From Antitrichia curtipendula (Eukaryota > Streptophyta > Bryopsida > Hypnales > Leucodontaceae), in NCBI GenBank assembly GCA_951230915.1, contig OX579637.1, positions 3,038,001-3,102,000 of the forward strand: a DNA stretch of 64,000 nt. Reading direction: 5' to 3'. Of the stretch, positions 1 through 12,332 are shown piece by piece (the first letter of the stretch is position 1; every line of letters starts with the position of its first letter). The notes beneath the pieces are model-generated. The model saw nothing but the letters and a program-made list of their open reading frames with translations, ran no database searches and was not told where the DNA came from. A program made the translations under genes and the position numbers.

Positions 1-349
1 CCAACAATATACTTTCAATACTACAATTTAAATCCAGCGCAACAATATCGCAACAATAATGCAAAAGGGTAGAGGTACTTTCCCGATGTAAAGTTCAATA
101 GATTAGAAAAATACTTTAACCTACAAAATAGCTTGTACCTTTCCTTGGGATGAGGCAACACATACAAAGCACTTGCCCCCTAGCGAATAAAGAAGATGAC
201 TAAATGCTGACAACTTTTCATAGAACACACATAAGCAAAACAAAGAGGAAATTCAATCATAAGTACATTCATTTACAAAAGTATTCTTGTAGGTAAACCT
301 TTTAATAACATTAAATGCCGAAGGATTGTTTGAATTACAATCTCGCTCT
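1..349. other. AT-rich sequence without a recognised feature
   Basis: I see no open frame, RNA gene or satellite phase here. The last ~30 bases grade into the first degenerate satellite monomer. It may be another mobile element cut by the window edge. Confidence 0.4.
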
Positions 350-3300
350 TATTCTATTTTATTTTTTATTACGTATGGATACATTAAATGCTACACACAA
401 AATAAATACTTTCGTGCATTCTAATACTCGAAGGTGTTTACAACTTAAACAACTTTCTTTAAGTCACTTTAAAACTCAAATTCTATGACATTTGATGTGG
501 GCCGCCACTAAACTACACGTCCGCATTAATTCCCATTTCTTTTTTATTCACGTGTGGGTGGATTTAATGCTATACACCAATTAAATATCTTCGTGAATTC
601 TAATACTCGAGGGTGTTTACAACTTACACAACTTTCTTCAAGTCACTCTCAAACTCAAATTAGATGACATTTGATGTGGGCCGCCACTAAACTACACGTC
701 CGGTTTAAATTCCATTCTTTATTATTCACGTGAAGATGGATTTAATGCTGCACACCAATTAAATATCTTCCTGCATTCTAATACTCAAAGGTGTTTACAA
801 CTTAAACAACTTTCTTTAAGTCACTTTAAAACTCAAATTCTATGACATTTGATGTGAGCCGCCACTAAACTACACGTCCGGTTTCATTCCCATTTCTTTT
901 TAATTCATGTGTGGGTGGATTAAATGCTACGTACAAATTAAATATCTTCGTGCATTCTAATACTTACAACTTACACAACTTTCTCCAAGTCACTTTCAAA
1001 CTCGAATTCCATGACATTTGATGTGGTCCGCCACTAAACTACACGTTCGATTTAATTCCCATTTGTTTTTTAATCATGTGTGGGTGGATTAAATGCTGCA
1101 CACCAATTAAATATCTTCATGCATTCTAATACATGAGGGTGTTTACAACTTATAAAGCTTGCTTCAAGTCACTTTCAAACTCAAATTAAATGACATTTGA
1201 TGTGGGCACCACCAAAATACACGTCCGATTTAATTCCCATTCTTTATTATTCACGTGTGGGTGGATTTATTGCTACACACCAATTAAATATCTTTGTGCA
1301 TTCTAATACTCGAGGGTGTTTACAACTTACACAACATTCCTCAAGTCACTTTCACGCTGGAATTCTATGACATTTGATCTGGCCGCCACTAAACTACACG
1401 TCCGGTTTAATTTCCATTCTCTATTATTCACATGAAGGTGGATTTAATGCTGCACACCAGTTAAATATCTTTGTGCATTCTAATACTCGAAGGTGTTTAC
1501 AACTTACACAACTTTCCTTAAGTGACTTTCAAACTCAAATTCTATGACATTTGATGTGGGCCACCACTAAACTACACGTTCTAATACTTGAGGGTGTTTA
1601 CAACTTACTTAACATTCTTTTAGTCACTTTCAAACTCCGATTCTATGGCATTTGATGTGGCTGCTACTAAATTGTACGTAAGGTAAAATTTTCATTCATT
1701 ATTGTTCCCGTGAAGGTGGATTTAATGCTGCACACCAGTGAAATATCTTTGTGCAATCTAATACCTGAGGGTGTTTACAACTTACACAACTTTCTTCCAG
1801 TCACTTTCAAACTCAAATTCTATGACATTTGATGTGGGCCGCCACTAAACTACACGTTCGGTTTAATTCCCATTTGTTTTGGTTCATGTGTGGGTGGATT
1901 TAATGCTACACACCAACTAAATATCTTCGTGCATTCTAATACTCGAGGGTGTTTACAACTTACATGACATTCCTCAAGTCACTTTCAAACTGGAATTCTA
2001 TGACAGTTGATGTGGCCGCCACTAAACTACACGACCGGATTAATTTCCATTCTCTATTATTCACATGAAGGTGGATTTAATGCTGCACACCAATTAAATA
2101 TCTTTGTGCATTCTAATACTCGAAGGTGTTTACAACTTACCCAACTATTCTCAAGTCACTTTCAAAATCAAATTCTATGACATTTGATGTGGGCCGCCAC
2201 TAAACTACACGTTCGGTTTAATTCCCGTTCGTTTTTAGTTCATGTGTGGGTGGATCAAATGCTACACACCAGTGAAATATCTTCGTGCATTCTAATACTG
2301 GAGGGTGTTTACAACTTACACAACTTTCTTCAAGTCACTCTCAAACTCAAATTAGATGACATTTGATGTGGGCCGCCACTAAACTACACGTCCGGTTTAA
2401 ATTCCATTCTTTATTATTCACGTGAAGATGGATTTAATGCTGCACACCAATTAAATATCTTCCTGCATTCTAATACTCAAAGGTGTTTACAACTTACACA
2501 ACCTTCCTCAAATCACTTTTAAACTCAAATTCCATGACATTTGATTTGGACCGCGACTAAACTACACGTCTGGATTAATTTCCATTCTTTATTATTCACG
2601 TGAAGGTGGATTTAATGCTGCACACCAATTAATTATCTTTGTGCACTCTAATACTCGATGGTGTTTACAACTTAGACAAATTTCTTCAAGTCACTTTCAA
2701 ACTCAAATTCTATGACTTTTGATGTGGGCCGCCACTATACTACACGTCCGATTTAATTCCCATTTGTTTTTTAATCATGTGTGGGTGGATTAAATGCTAC
2801 AAACCAATTAAATATCTTCATGCATTCTAATATATGAGGGTGTTTACAACTTACAAAGCTTGCTTCAAGTCACTTTCAAACTCGAATTCTATGACATTTG
2901 ATGTGGCCGCTACTAAACTACACGTTCGGTTTAATTTCCATTCTTTATTATTCACGTGAAGGTGGATTTAATGCTGCACACCAATTAAATATCTTTGTGC
3001 ATTCTAATACTTGAGGGTGTTTTCAACTTACACAACTTTCTTCCAGTCACTTTCAAACTCAAATTCTATGACATTTGATGTGGGCCGCCACTAAACTACA
3101 CGTTTGATTTAATTCCCATTTCTTTTTAATTTATGTGTGAGTGGATTTAATGGTACACACCAATTTAATAACTTCGTGCATTCTAATACTCGAGGGTGTT
3201 TACAATTTACACAATTTTCCTCAAGTCACTTTCAAACTCGAATTCTATGACATTTGATGTAGTCGCCACTAAACTACACGTCCGGTTTAATTTCCATTCT

Positions 3301-3696
3301 CTATTATTCACGTGAAGGTGGATTTAATGCTGCACACCAATTAAATATCTTTGTGTATTCTAATACTCGAAGGTGTTTACAACTAACACAACTTTCTTCA
3401 AGTCACTTTCAAACTCAAATTCTATGACATTTGATGTGGGCCGCCACTAAACTACATGTTTGGTTTAATTCCCGATTGTTTTTTAATCATATGTGGGTGG
3501 ATTTAATGCTACACACCAATTAAATATCTTCGTGGATTCTACTACTCGAGGGTGTTTACAACTTACACAACTTTCTTCAAGTCACTTTCAAAACTCAAAT
3601 TGTATAACATTTGATGTGGGCCGCCACTAAACTACACGTCCGGTTTAATTTCCATTCTTTATTAATCATGTGAAGGTGGATTAAATGCTACACACC
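350..3696 (+). repeat. ~178-bp tandem satellite, block 1
   Basis: About 19 head-to-tail monomers, recognisable by the recurring strings 'gacatttgatgtgg', 'gccactaaactacacg', 'gggtggatttaatgct' and 'gtgtttacaact'. The spacing of 'gacatttgatgtgg' is close to 178 bp (for example near 488, 666, 844, 1015, 1193, 1370 and 1548), with one shortened unit near 1560-1650. Monomers differ by point changes such as Tcacgtg/Tcatgtg and CGAGGG/TTGAGG. The length is in the nucleosomal range of plant centromeric or heterochromatic satellites, but location in the chromosome cannot be read from the sequence. The block ends exactly where the insertion at 3697 begins. Confidence 0.97.
3692..3696 (+). repeat. Left target-site duplication ACACC
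   Basis: ACACC directly precedes TGTCGCAGC at 3697. The same five bases follow the other end of the insertion at 10530-10534. Joining the satellite across the insertion restores a normal monomer junction (..gctacacacc + aattaaatatc..), so this is a genuine insertion scar. Confidence 0.85.
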
Positions 3697-4632
3697 TGTC
3701 GCAGCACATGATAGGTAAATTCCCCATTATACTCACAAAAATTATCCTAGAGTATAACTAAGTGACTCTAAAGATCGAATCCACGAGATTCTGTGAAGTA
3801 TGTAGCCTTGTTAACGAACTAAGCCAAGTCAGTAGTAGAATCCGTCTTTTCCGATCCTCTTCCTAAAACCGGAAACACAAACATCCAGAAAACTAATGAC
3901 CGGATTCTCTCTCTCTTCCGATTCCAACTAGTCTTCCGATCGTCAAATCCTACAAAATCCCAGGCTCATACTACTTCCAATCCTGGTATCCGTCTAGACC
4001 AATCTGCTCTAGACAACTCACAACTATTTCCTCTCCTATCCGGTTTGGTTTTACCTCTGTTTAGCCATCAGAGGGGTCGCCGCTTGCTTTTGAGAGTGGT
4101 AGGCCCACCACACCTTCCGTAACTTATAGTGGCTGAAGATCCACTTCCCTAATCTCTACTCTCCTAGACTAATACGGATCCAGTTTGGTCCTTCACAGCA
4201 CTCCAGATAGCGATCTGGTTGCAGGTCACGCAAGGACCCCCCGTACGATCCTCTCAATACTACAACGACCCTGATGCGATCCTAATCCGTGCGAAGCTAA
4301 GGCGGTTACAAGTACACCCGTCCGTTCCAACAACAACTAGAATTCTTCCGTTTATCGCTGTAACGTTACGGAACGTCCGGAAACTAAACTTAATACATAA
4401 AATAGAAATATATAGGAGAAGAACTTTGAAATTTTTGCATAAGTATAGAAGTTTAGACACTAGAAACCTACATTAGAAAAGATCTCTTTCGTAGGAAAGT
4501 TAAAACTCTAATTAGTTTAAAACAGTGTTCCGGAACCAGTAGCCGGATAGTCGGAAGTTCCGGATCGTAGGGGTTCCGGCTAGGGAACTTACGGGAACTC
4601 CACCGGTTCGGGAACTTAGGGTTTCGTGCCGC

Positions 4633-4640
4633 TATATAAA
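4633..4640 (+). promoter_or_regulatory. TATA box upstream of the gag-like gene
   Basis: TATATAAA lies about 136 bp before the ATG at 4776, followed by GC-rich and then pyrimidine-rich leader sequence. The spacing suits a Pol II promoter in the U3 part of a left LTR. A counterpart lies on the minus strand at 10220-10226 before the second copy. Confidence 0.5.
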
Positions 4641-4775
4641 CCCCGCCGCCATTCTCATTCGGTCTCTTTTCTCTGCGGCATTTTTGCGAGTACGTTTAGT
4701 GAGAGAAAGAGTGGTGAGATAGGATCGGGGTAGGAAGCGGAAGTAAGGTCGGTGCAACTCCGGAAGACCGACAGG

Positions 4776-6683
4776 ATGACGGAAACTCGAGCCCGTAGAC
4801 TGGCGGTGACCGCACGGACTGTCAGCCCGGTGATTCCGTTCGATACGGATCGCCATAGAGAGTTGCAAGAGGATTTAGAGACCATGGGCTGTGTCGGATT
4901 CTTACACCGCCCATGGGACTTGAAGAGTGAAGGAATGATTGAAGAACTCCTTTACGGAGTTCCCAATCAATATGAGTTGACGGTGAGGGGCCGCCCGAGA
5001 GCGTGGACACAAGAGCTCTGGGCCGGAACGTACTTTGCACTGAACCGGGGGCATGGATGGGCCGGCCGGCCGGAGAAGTTTGCGGCAGAAAGATTCCGGA
5101 ACTCCGCCGACCCAAAAGAGGGGTTTGCAGCGACGAATTGCGTGTATGCCCGGGATCAGCAACTCTTAGAGTTCCTGATCCCCATCCTGTATCCGGAAAA
5201 GCCTAGCCGGGTGACCACCACGGTGGCCAACACCATTTTTGGGGCTTTAGGAAACAGGGTTAACCCGCCCCCAAGACCCGTAAGTTGGGGCGGACTTATT
5301 CACACGATTGTGGATAAGTTAGCGAATGGGATTTCAGGACGGAAGACCAGTTACATTAGCCCGTACTTGTTCCACTTGTACCACCGGATGGAAACCCTGA
5401 GCGAGCCGGAGCAGCTTATGTACAAGAAAGGGGAAAATCTCCTCAAGTACGGGCTGAGACCGGAACCGCAGCCGGAGGAGCCGGAATCTGAGGAGGAGGA
5501 CGTTCCGGAGGAAACACAGACCACTCCGGAGAAGGCCGGAACCAGTAGGCGGAAGTCCACCGACCGGACAGCGCGAGGGAAACAAGTGGCGGAAGGTTCC
5601 GTCCAGCTGGAAAGCCCACACGAGGAGGTGGATCCAGTCGAGAACGCCATACATTGGCTGCGAACGACGAGGACGGTGAACGACCGGATGGCAGCAGTAC
5701 TCCAAGACGTTTGTCATTCGTTAGGAGTGAAGGACGAGAGAGAGATCTTGGCCGCCATCGCACGAAGACCGAATCCGGAAGACGTCAAGGTTCTGTACGA
5801 TTAGATCCGGAGTCTTCAGGAGGAACGGGATCAGTTCCGGAGCCAGCACCAGTGGTCGGAACGGGAGATGCACATCGCAAACCGGAAGTCCACGGAAGCG
5901 ATGGCTCTAGTATGGAAGCTGGGAGAACTGATCGACCTTCCGGCCAGCACCATCTCGAGGGCCCAACTCTGGAACTCACAGATGGTGGCCCAAGGCCACA
6001 TTACCGGAACGAAGGTCGTACTCATCCTGACGGATTTCGAGGCTCGGATGGAGGGGGTGCTGAAGGAGATGCGACAACTGATTGGAAGCCTCGACCCGAA
6101 CCTGCTTGACCAAGCAATGTTCGCTGATCTTCCGGGAGGAGAGTTCCAAGAAACCCATGGAGCCGGAACTTCAACGGGAAAGAGGAATCCGGAAATCCCA
6201 ACTCACGTGGTCACTTATCCGGAGGTTAAAACGCCGAAGGAAGCAAGCACACAGACCACCGTCCAGGAGGGGACAGCCGGAAGACAGGCGGCGGTAAACC
6301 TGTTTCCGCCTCTCCAGCTGACGGAGACGGAAGCTGAGGCCATAGCAGCAGCAAGTGTCCGGAATCCTGCCCGGACCGATCCGGACAGGTTTATGCATAT
6401 GCAGAACACTCCACCACCAGCGAATCCGGGCAACACCGTCATTAATTTGACGGAGACAAAGACGACACGGCAGCGACACACGAGGATCGAGGAGCCGCTG
6501 GAGATCGATGAGACGGAAGAGGAATCTGCGGAGTCTCACTCCCAATCGGATGGGACGGATTCTGATCCGCCTCAAATCCGGACTCGGTCGGCAACGAAGA
6601 GGACTCCAGCAAAGGTAACTGCCCGGAAGTCCACTCCAGCAAATCTTAGGGCCGGACCATCGACAAAGAAGCCCCGCAAATGA
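4776..6683 (+). CDS. Gag-like element protein, plus-strand copy, one in-frame TAG
   Basis: No named family recognised. I chose ATG 4776 (MTETRARR), just after the leader, over a GTG at 4752. One frame runs 635 codons with a single internal stop, TAG at 5802-5804 (codon 343). Before it, about residues 20-230 form a conserved domain shared with the minus-strand copy: a GC-(V/P)-G-(F/L)-L-x-(R/K)-PW block near the N-terminus, then a PxKP-like turn, an 'LYPEKPSRVT' block and 'YLFHLY'. An acidic Glu/Pro-rich stretch follows. After the TAG come a coiled-coil-like segment and a basic, Thr/Lys-rich tail ending KKPRK, suggesting nucleic-acid or nuclear binding. The layout resembles a retroelement Gag with a basic C-terminus, but I see no zinc knuckle. 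In the minus copy the residue aligned to the TAG is Glu. The gene is CpG- and CCGG-rich, arguing against heavy methylation decay. Confidence 0.6.
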
Positions 6684-8308
6684 CTAGTGCGGATGGGTGT
6701 CTTTTTAGTTAGGATTTTGACTTATTAGTTATTTCCAGAAACGGGAACCCGGACTGTGGGCCCCTAGTTCCGGACTTTTAGGCTGTCAAGCGGCTTTCCG
6801 GTTTTGCCGGAACGGTTATTAGGACCGTTAGCCGGATTTTTAGTTGGCCGTTGGCCGGGTTTTGTGTGGGCCTTTTGGCCGCTTTTTGTTTGCTTTTAAG
6901 GGCAAGCCGGCTTGTTGGCCTATCATTCCCTTTCTTGTCATTTAATCGAAGCTTACCGGAGATCAATTTGATCATCTCTTTGCGTATCGCGTTGATGATT
7001 GAGTCGTACACTGGTTTGTGAGTGAGAGTGTGTGAGAGGGAGTCCGGATTCTTGGGTGACGGATACATATGCTGTGACGGAAGAGCTTTAGATGTGTGAA
7101 TGAGGAGCTGTGCATGGTGCCTTTAAATTGCTGGAACGGTGATCCGGTGGAAGCCTGTTACGGGTGAGGGTGCGAGTCCGGAAGTCCAGGGAGGATTCTG
7201 TGCGGAGATAAGCAACCGCCTGAGGAATTATCCCAGCCATCGGAAGGTCTGCCAACCTCCGGAGCACTCGAGAGTTAAGAAGTCAGCACTACAATCCGGA
7301 AAGTCTGGATCTGTCGTTGTAGTAAGGTGGATCTAACCGGGCCCTGTGTGACCTACTTTCCGGATACGTCATCTGGAAGATTGTGAGGGTACGGATTCTC
7401 CCTTTGCTATTACTGTATAATTCTTGGGTGTTTTGTTTTGTTTGTTACGGATAGAGAGTGTGAACCAAGAGTGGCGAGTCCCTGCCCCTCGGAAAGATCA
7501 ATAGTGGACCCCCTGAGGGTGAAACAGAGGTATCTAAAACCAGTTACTTGAGAGAGTTGGAACCGGAATCCGGAATAGGGCGGAACCGGATTGGAATCCG
7601 GAAAATACTAGTTTCCGGAAGATAGCAATAGAGTGTACGGATTGCTTGGGGTGTTTTTGGGAGTGATCCGGATACCCAAAACTTGCAGCAACATACTAGA
7701 ATTCCCTGGGACGATAACTCGTGTCATCTTACCACATTTTTGTGTTAAAGATACTTACGCGCTAACTACGCGTGCGACAATCGCTAAGATGGCGAGACCT
7801 CACGAGAGATCAGACACTCGACCAGATTTCCTACCCAGGAGTTCTAGCGCGACTAAGGAATCCCTCCCTATCCGCCTAGCCTATCAATGGCTTTCTCACC
7901 CGGAATCTCAAACTCTAGACGTGCTGAGGCACTGAAGTTCACTCCCAACTCTATCCTATCCGCTTTCATGCACTTAGAATCAAGAAAACACACCAAAGGG
8001 AGAAAATCCCAACACACCCGCTCGCGTCTCCCTAACTCCTTCTCATACCAACCTGCCAAACTTGGGAGAAAACGTACAACAAGAGAGCAAATAGGAAACA
8101 CAAAAAAATATAGAGGAAAGACTCCCAGTCCCAAGCTCAGGGACTGACTTATATACACTTTGAGAACTCCCAAAAGTACAAAAGGCAAAAAGCGCCTTTA
8201 AAAGTCAACCTAAATCCGGATCCTAACTTCCGGTCCGCCCTAACACTACCGGATCGGAATACTATTCCGGATCCGTTCTTGTCCTATCCTATAAGAATCT
8301 AACTTACT
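6684..8308. other. Central non-coding part of the 6.8-kb insertion
   Basis: Lies between the 3' ends of the two convergent gag-like genes. CCGGA/TCCGG strings continue to about 7,640 and reappear from about 8,215. The middle (about 7,700-8,200) lacks them and looks like a different sequence type. A minus-strand TATATAAG-like box lies near 8149-8156. Short open frames here have no supporting features. This is the place to look for the junction between two nested elements or for 3' LTRs. Confidence 0.45.
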
Positions 8309-9946
8309 TTACATCGCTATCCCGCGCCCCAATGAAGGACTCTTGGGCTCTGCCTCCAATTGCTCGAAGACTTCTCCCAAGTTCCTGTTCCGCTCTCCGG
8401 CTATCGGATTTGGCAGATCGGAACCGGGAGAGGAATCTATGTTGATCGGCACGGTCTGGGAAGGCTGACTCGGCTTCGACTGCGGATTCTGATCTCTTCC
8501 TTCCCTTGGGTCCGGCACGTCCGGAAACGATTCCGGCATGGAGATGTTCGACAAGTGGACCCTCATCGATCCGGTCAGTTTCTGCGCGCACTCCTCCATC
8601 CGGTTTGCAGCTCCTCGCGTTTGGACCAAATTCTTCTCTACCTGCTCGGAGAAGTCGGTTAGGATCCAAACTATCCAGGAACCGGATAGCTTCTTCTCCT
8701 CCAAGACCTTCTCATCGAAGAGCCTGGCCCTAACTGCCGCGCTTCCGGCCTCACCAAAAGTCGCCTTTACCGCTTTCGCAACCTTCTGCGTTTCAGCCGC
8801 CATCATCTGGGTGGCGGCCATATCTTCATTGAAGGTGGCCACTTCTGCCTTCAGCATGTCAACCTCCTCCTGAAGTCGACGGATCTCTGCTTCTTGCTTC
8901 CGGATCTCGGCCGGATTGGTGATGCAATCCGCTACCTTCCCCGGCAACTTGCTGTCTAGTGCTACGTGTACCAACTCCCCGATCTGGATTAGGGCGATCC
9001 TCTTCGCCTCCCAATCTGCGCGGATGTCGCAGAGGGTCTTGACGAGCTTCTCAAACGGATCAGGAGGTCCCTTCTTCAAGGTGCCCGCCTTCTCCGCTTC
9101 CGGTGTCTTCTCCTTTCCGGTCTTGTCGCCGAGAGGCGATCCTCTTCCGGTCGGAGATGTCGTCTTATGCCGCTTGGGCTGCCTCTCCGCCTTTTCTTCA
9201 TCTTCTTCTTCTTCTTCGGTCTCGGATCCGGTTTCCTCTTCCTCCTCATCCGTTTTCGATTCTCCATACTTCAGGAGATTCTCCTAAGCCTTCCACTCCT
9301 TTTCTTCCGAGTCCAACAGGAGTTGGTGATGCTTGTAAAGGTGGAAGAGGTAGGGACCAACCGGTGTCGGCCTACTCCTTCCAACCCTGGTCGCGAGCTG
9401 GGCCACCAGATCAAACATGATCCGGGCCCAGTCCGCCTTCTGGTCTCCGCTCAGAGCACCAAAAATTGTGTTGCCGAGGGTGATCGTCACCCTTGTCGGC
9501 TTCTCCGGATGAAGGATCAAAATGAGGAACTACAACAACTTCCGGTGCCGGTCATCGATGCAGTCCTCCACCGCATATCCGTCCTTGGGGTTGACCGCTC
9601 CCCGGAACTTGCCGCGGATGTACTCATCTTTCCGGTTTGCCATTCCGAGACCTCCTGTCCGAAACTTGTATACCTCCCTCCAGATCTCTTCCGTCCACTC
9701 CGCCGGAACACAGCGGAGCGTATTGTCAAACTAGTTCGTCCACTTCCCCTGGATCTCCTTCACCATCCACTCGTCCTTAAAACCCCAGGGTTTGTCGAGC
9801 AAACCGGGACACCCCATCCGGTTGAGATCTAATCTAAGCATCTCCTTATCCTCCTCTGTCAAGGGGAGAACCGGAACGATCTTCCGGAGTTTAACCGGAG
9901 CCGACGATGTGGATGGCCCTAGTCTATTCCGCTTAAGCTGCGGCAT
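8309..9946 (-). CDS. Gag-like element protein, minus-strand copy, three in-frame TAGs
   Basis: Homologue of the plus-strand gene at 4776-6683. ATG at 9946 (MPQLKRNR). The frame runs 545 codons to TAA at 8309-8311 with no indel, interrupted only by TAG at 9731-9733, 9530-9532 and 9284-9286. The conserved blocks are in the same order as in the other copy: MGCPGLLDKPWGF, then FRGAVNPKDGYA, then ILHPEKPTRV, then YLFHLY, then an acidic Glu-rich run, a Lys/Arg-rich patch, a long coiled-coil (EIRRLQEEVDMLKAEV region) and a Ser/Pro-rich tail. Against the plus copy, the second TAG aligns with Glu (QLLEFLIP), and the third precedes ENLLKYG where the plus copy has Gly. The gene is likely a structural or nucleic-acid-binding protein of the element; this is inference from layout. 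Confidence 0.55.
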
Positions 9947-10529
9947 GGACACAGACTAGATCTAAACAGTCTCTTTCCGATTCTACCTCACCCAGTCCTA
10001 GCCGCACGTCGCGTTCTCACTTTCTCTCTCCGATCTCAACCAGAAACCTGCACAGCGATCAGTACGCAACCAGAAACCTACCCTGCAGCACACCTCTAAC
10101 ACTCGCACACTCACGCACACACGCGAATCACTTACACAGTGCCGAAACACAAGGAGCACAACAAAACACTCTCACCAAACGGTGTTTGGAAAAGGAGTGC
10201 GATTGAGGAGGTTCTGGCCTTTTATAGTCTCTCCTGACCTAAAAGTGGTCATGATGACTTTTACCGGTCCTGTCCCACCAATCCGGTCTAACCTAATCCG
10301 GTCTTCTAACCCTAATCTGGTTTTCTAACACTTCAAACAAGGTTCTGATTCCATTCTGGTTCTTGAATATCACTGTTAGGACAGGATTCTTTCCAACTGT
10401 TCCACTACTTTAATGTCTTTCTTAATTTTCCGTTCTCTTCTAATTCTAAATGGAACTTGGATACTAACTAATAGTTTCCGATCCATTTTCTAGATAAACA
10501 AACGAAAACCAAAAATTATGATTGCAACA
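9947..10529 (-). promoter_or_regulatory. Leader and promoter end of the minus-strand gag-like copy
   Basis: On the minus strand a TATAAAA box (10220-10226) lies about 275 bp before the ATG at 9946. The leader is rich in CACAC and CCAGAAAC strings. The outer 300 bp down to the TGTTGCAATC terminus is AT-rich and would be the U3 side of an LTR. It is not obviously the same sequence as the 3697-4630 end, which argues against a simple inverted duplication. Confidence 0.45.
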
Positions 10530-10534
10530 ACACC
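10530..10534 (+). repeat. Right target-site duplication ACACC
   Basis: Directly follows the ATTGCAACA terminus of the 6.8-kb insertion and matches 3692-3696. Confidence 0.85.
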
Positions 10535-12332
10535 AATTAAATATCTTTGTGCAATCAATTACTCGAGGGTAATTACAACTTACACAACTTTCTTCAAATC
10601 ACTTTCAAACTGAATTTCTATGACATTTGATGTGGGCTGCCACTAAACTACACGTCCAGTTTAATTTCCATTCTTTATTATTCACGTGAAGGTGGATTAA
10701 ATGCTACACACAAATGAAATATCTTCGTGCATTCTAATACTTGAGGGTGTTTACAACTTACACAAATTTCTTCAAGTCACTTTCAAACTCAAGTTCTATG
10801 ACATTTAATGTGGACCGCCACTAAACTACACGTTCGGTTTAATTTCAATTCTTTATTATTCATGTGAAGGTGGATTAAAGGCTACACACCAACTAAATAT
10901 CTTCGTGCAATCAAATACTCGAGGGTGTTTACAACTTGCACAACTTTCTTCAAGTCCCTTTCAAACTGAATTTCTATGACATTTGATGTAGACTGCCACT
11001 AAACTACACGTCCGGTTTCATTCCTATTTCTTTTTAATTCATGTCTGAGTGGATTAAAGGCTACACACCAACTAAATATCTTTGTGCATCCTAATACTCG
11101 AGGGCGTTTACAACTTATACAACTTTCTTCAAGTCACTTTCAAACTCAAATTCTACGAAATTTGATGTGGCTGCCACTAAACTACACGTCCGGTTTAATT
11201 CCCATTGGTTTTTTAATCATGTGTGGGTGGACTTAAAGCTAAACACCAATTAAATATCTTCGTGCATTCTAATACTTGAGGGTGTTTACAACTTATACAA
11301 CTTTTTTCAAGTCACTTTCAAATTCAAATTCCATGACATTTGATGAGGGCGCCACCAAAATACACGTCCGGTTAAAGTCCCATTCTTTAGTATTCACGTG
11401 TGGGTGGATTTATTGCTATACACCAATTAAATATCTTGTCCATTCTAACACTTGAAGGTGTTTACATCTTACACAACTTTCTTCAAGTCACTTTCAAACT
11501 CAAATTCTACGAGATTTGATGTGGCTGCCACTAAACTACACGTCCGGTTTAATTCCCATTGGATTTTGAATCATATGTGGGTGGATTTAATGCTACACAC
11601 CAATTAAATATCATCGTGCACTCTAATACTTGAGGGCGTTTACAACTTACACAACTTTCTTCAAGTCACTTTCAAACTCAAATTCTATGACATTTGATGT
11701 GGACCGCCACTAAACTACACGTCCGGTTTAATTCCCATTCTTTATTATTCACGTGAAGGTGGATTAAAGGCTACACACTAATTAAATATCTTCGTGCATT
11801 CTAAGACTCGAGGGTGTTTACAAATTACACAACTTTCTTCAAGTCACTTTCAAACACAAATTCTATGATATTTGATGTGGACGGCCACTAAACTACACGT
11901 TCGATTTAATTCCCATTGGTTTTTTAATCATGTGTGGGTGGATTTAAAGCTACACACCAATTTAGTATCTTTGTGCATTCTAATATTTGAGGGTGTTTAC
12001 AACTTACACAACTTTCTTCAAGTCACTTTCAAACTCAAATTCCATGACATTTGATGTGGGCGCCACCAAAACACACGTGCGGTTTAATTTCCATTCTTTA
12101 TTATTCACGTGTGGGTGGATTTATTGCTACACACCAATTAAATATCTTGTGCATTCTAACACTTGAGGGTGTTTACATCTTACACAACTTTCTTCAAGTC
12201 ACTTTCAAACTCAAATTCTATGACATTTGATGCGGGCCGCCACTATGCTACACGTCCGGTTTAATTCCCATTTGATTTTTAATCATGTGTAGATGGATTT
12301 AATGCTATACACCAATTAAATATGTTTGTGCA
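10530..12332 (+). repeat. ~178-bp tandem satellite, block 2, with a 4-mer higher-order period
   Basis: About ten monomers in the same orientation and family as block 1. A variant monomer carrying 'gcgccaccaaaa' and 'gtttacatcttacac' recurs near 11,345 and 12,058, about 713 bp apart, so units are amplified in groups of four. The block stops abruptly at 12332, mid-monomer after '..tttgtgca', where the 20-kb element begins. Confidence 0.95.

Larger units (their letters stand above)
3697..10529. mobile_element. 6.8-kb insertion with LTR-retrotransposon-style ends (TG...CA, 5-bp TSD)
   Basis: The insertion starts TGTCGCAGC and ends ATTGCAACA. The ends are short imperfect inverted repeats (TGTCGCA against TGTTGCA), and the whole is flanked by the 5-bp duplication ACACC, the classic signature of integrase-mediated LTR-element insertion. 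It sits inside one satellite monomer. Contents are two homologous gag-like genes in convergent orientation (4776-6683 on + and 8309-9946 on -), each with a TATA-like box on its 5' side. I see no reverse transcriptase, integrase, protease or RNase H, so it is non-autonomous. Direct long terminal repeats are not obvious to the eye. Possible readings are two nested or recombined elements, or a palindromic non-autonomous element. The interior is strikingly rich in CCGGA/TCCGG, unlike the AT-rich satellite on either side. Confidence 0.75.

Noticed and set aside
2184..2366. Repeated ~60-residue open frames (MMWAATKLHVRF..-type) in the satellite, also at 11872, 33497, 34035, 35468 and 36720
   Set aside because: They are one reading frame of the 178-bp monomer, which is not a multiple of three; the frame is closed in most monomers and has no codon-level conservation.
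9076..9267. Lys/Arg-rich minus-strand frame (KKKKKMKKRRRG type)
   Set aside because: Shadow of the Glu-rich acidic segment of the gag-like gene in another frame.
3697..10529. Interpretation as a single ordinary autonomous LTR retrotransposon
   Set aside because: No reverse transcriptase, integrase or protease motifs in any frame, and the two gag-like genes point in opposite directions.
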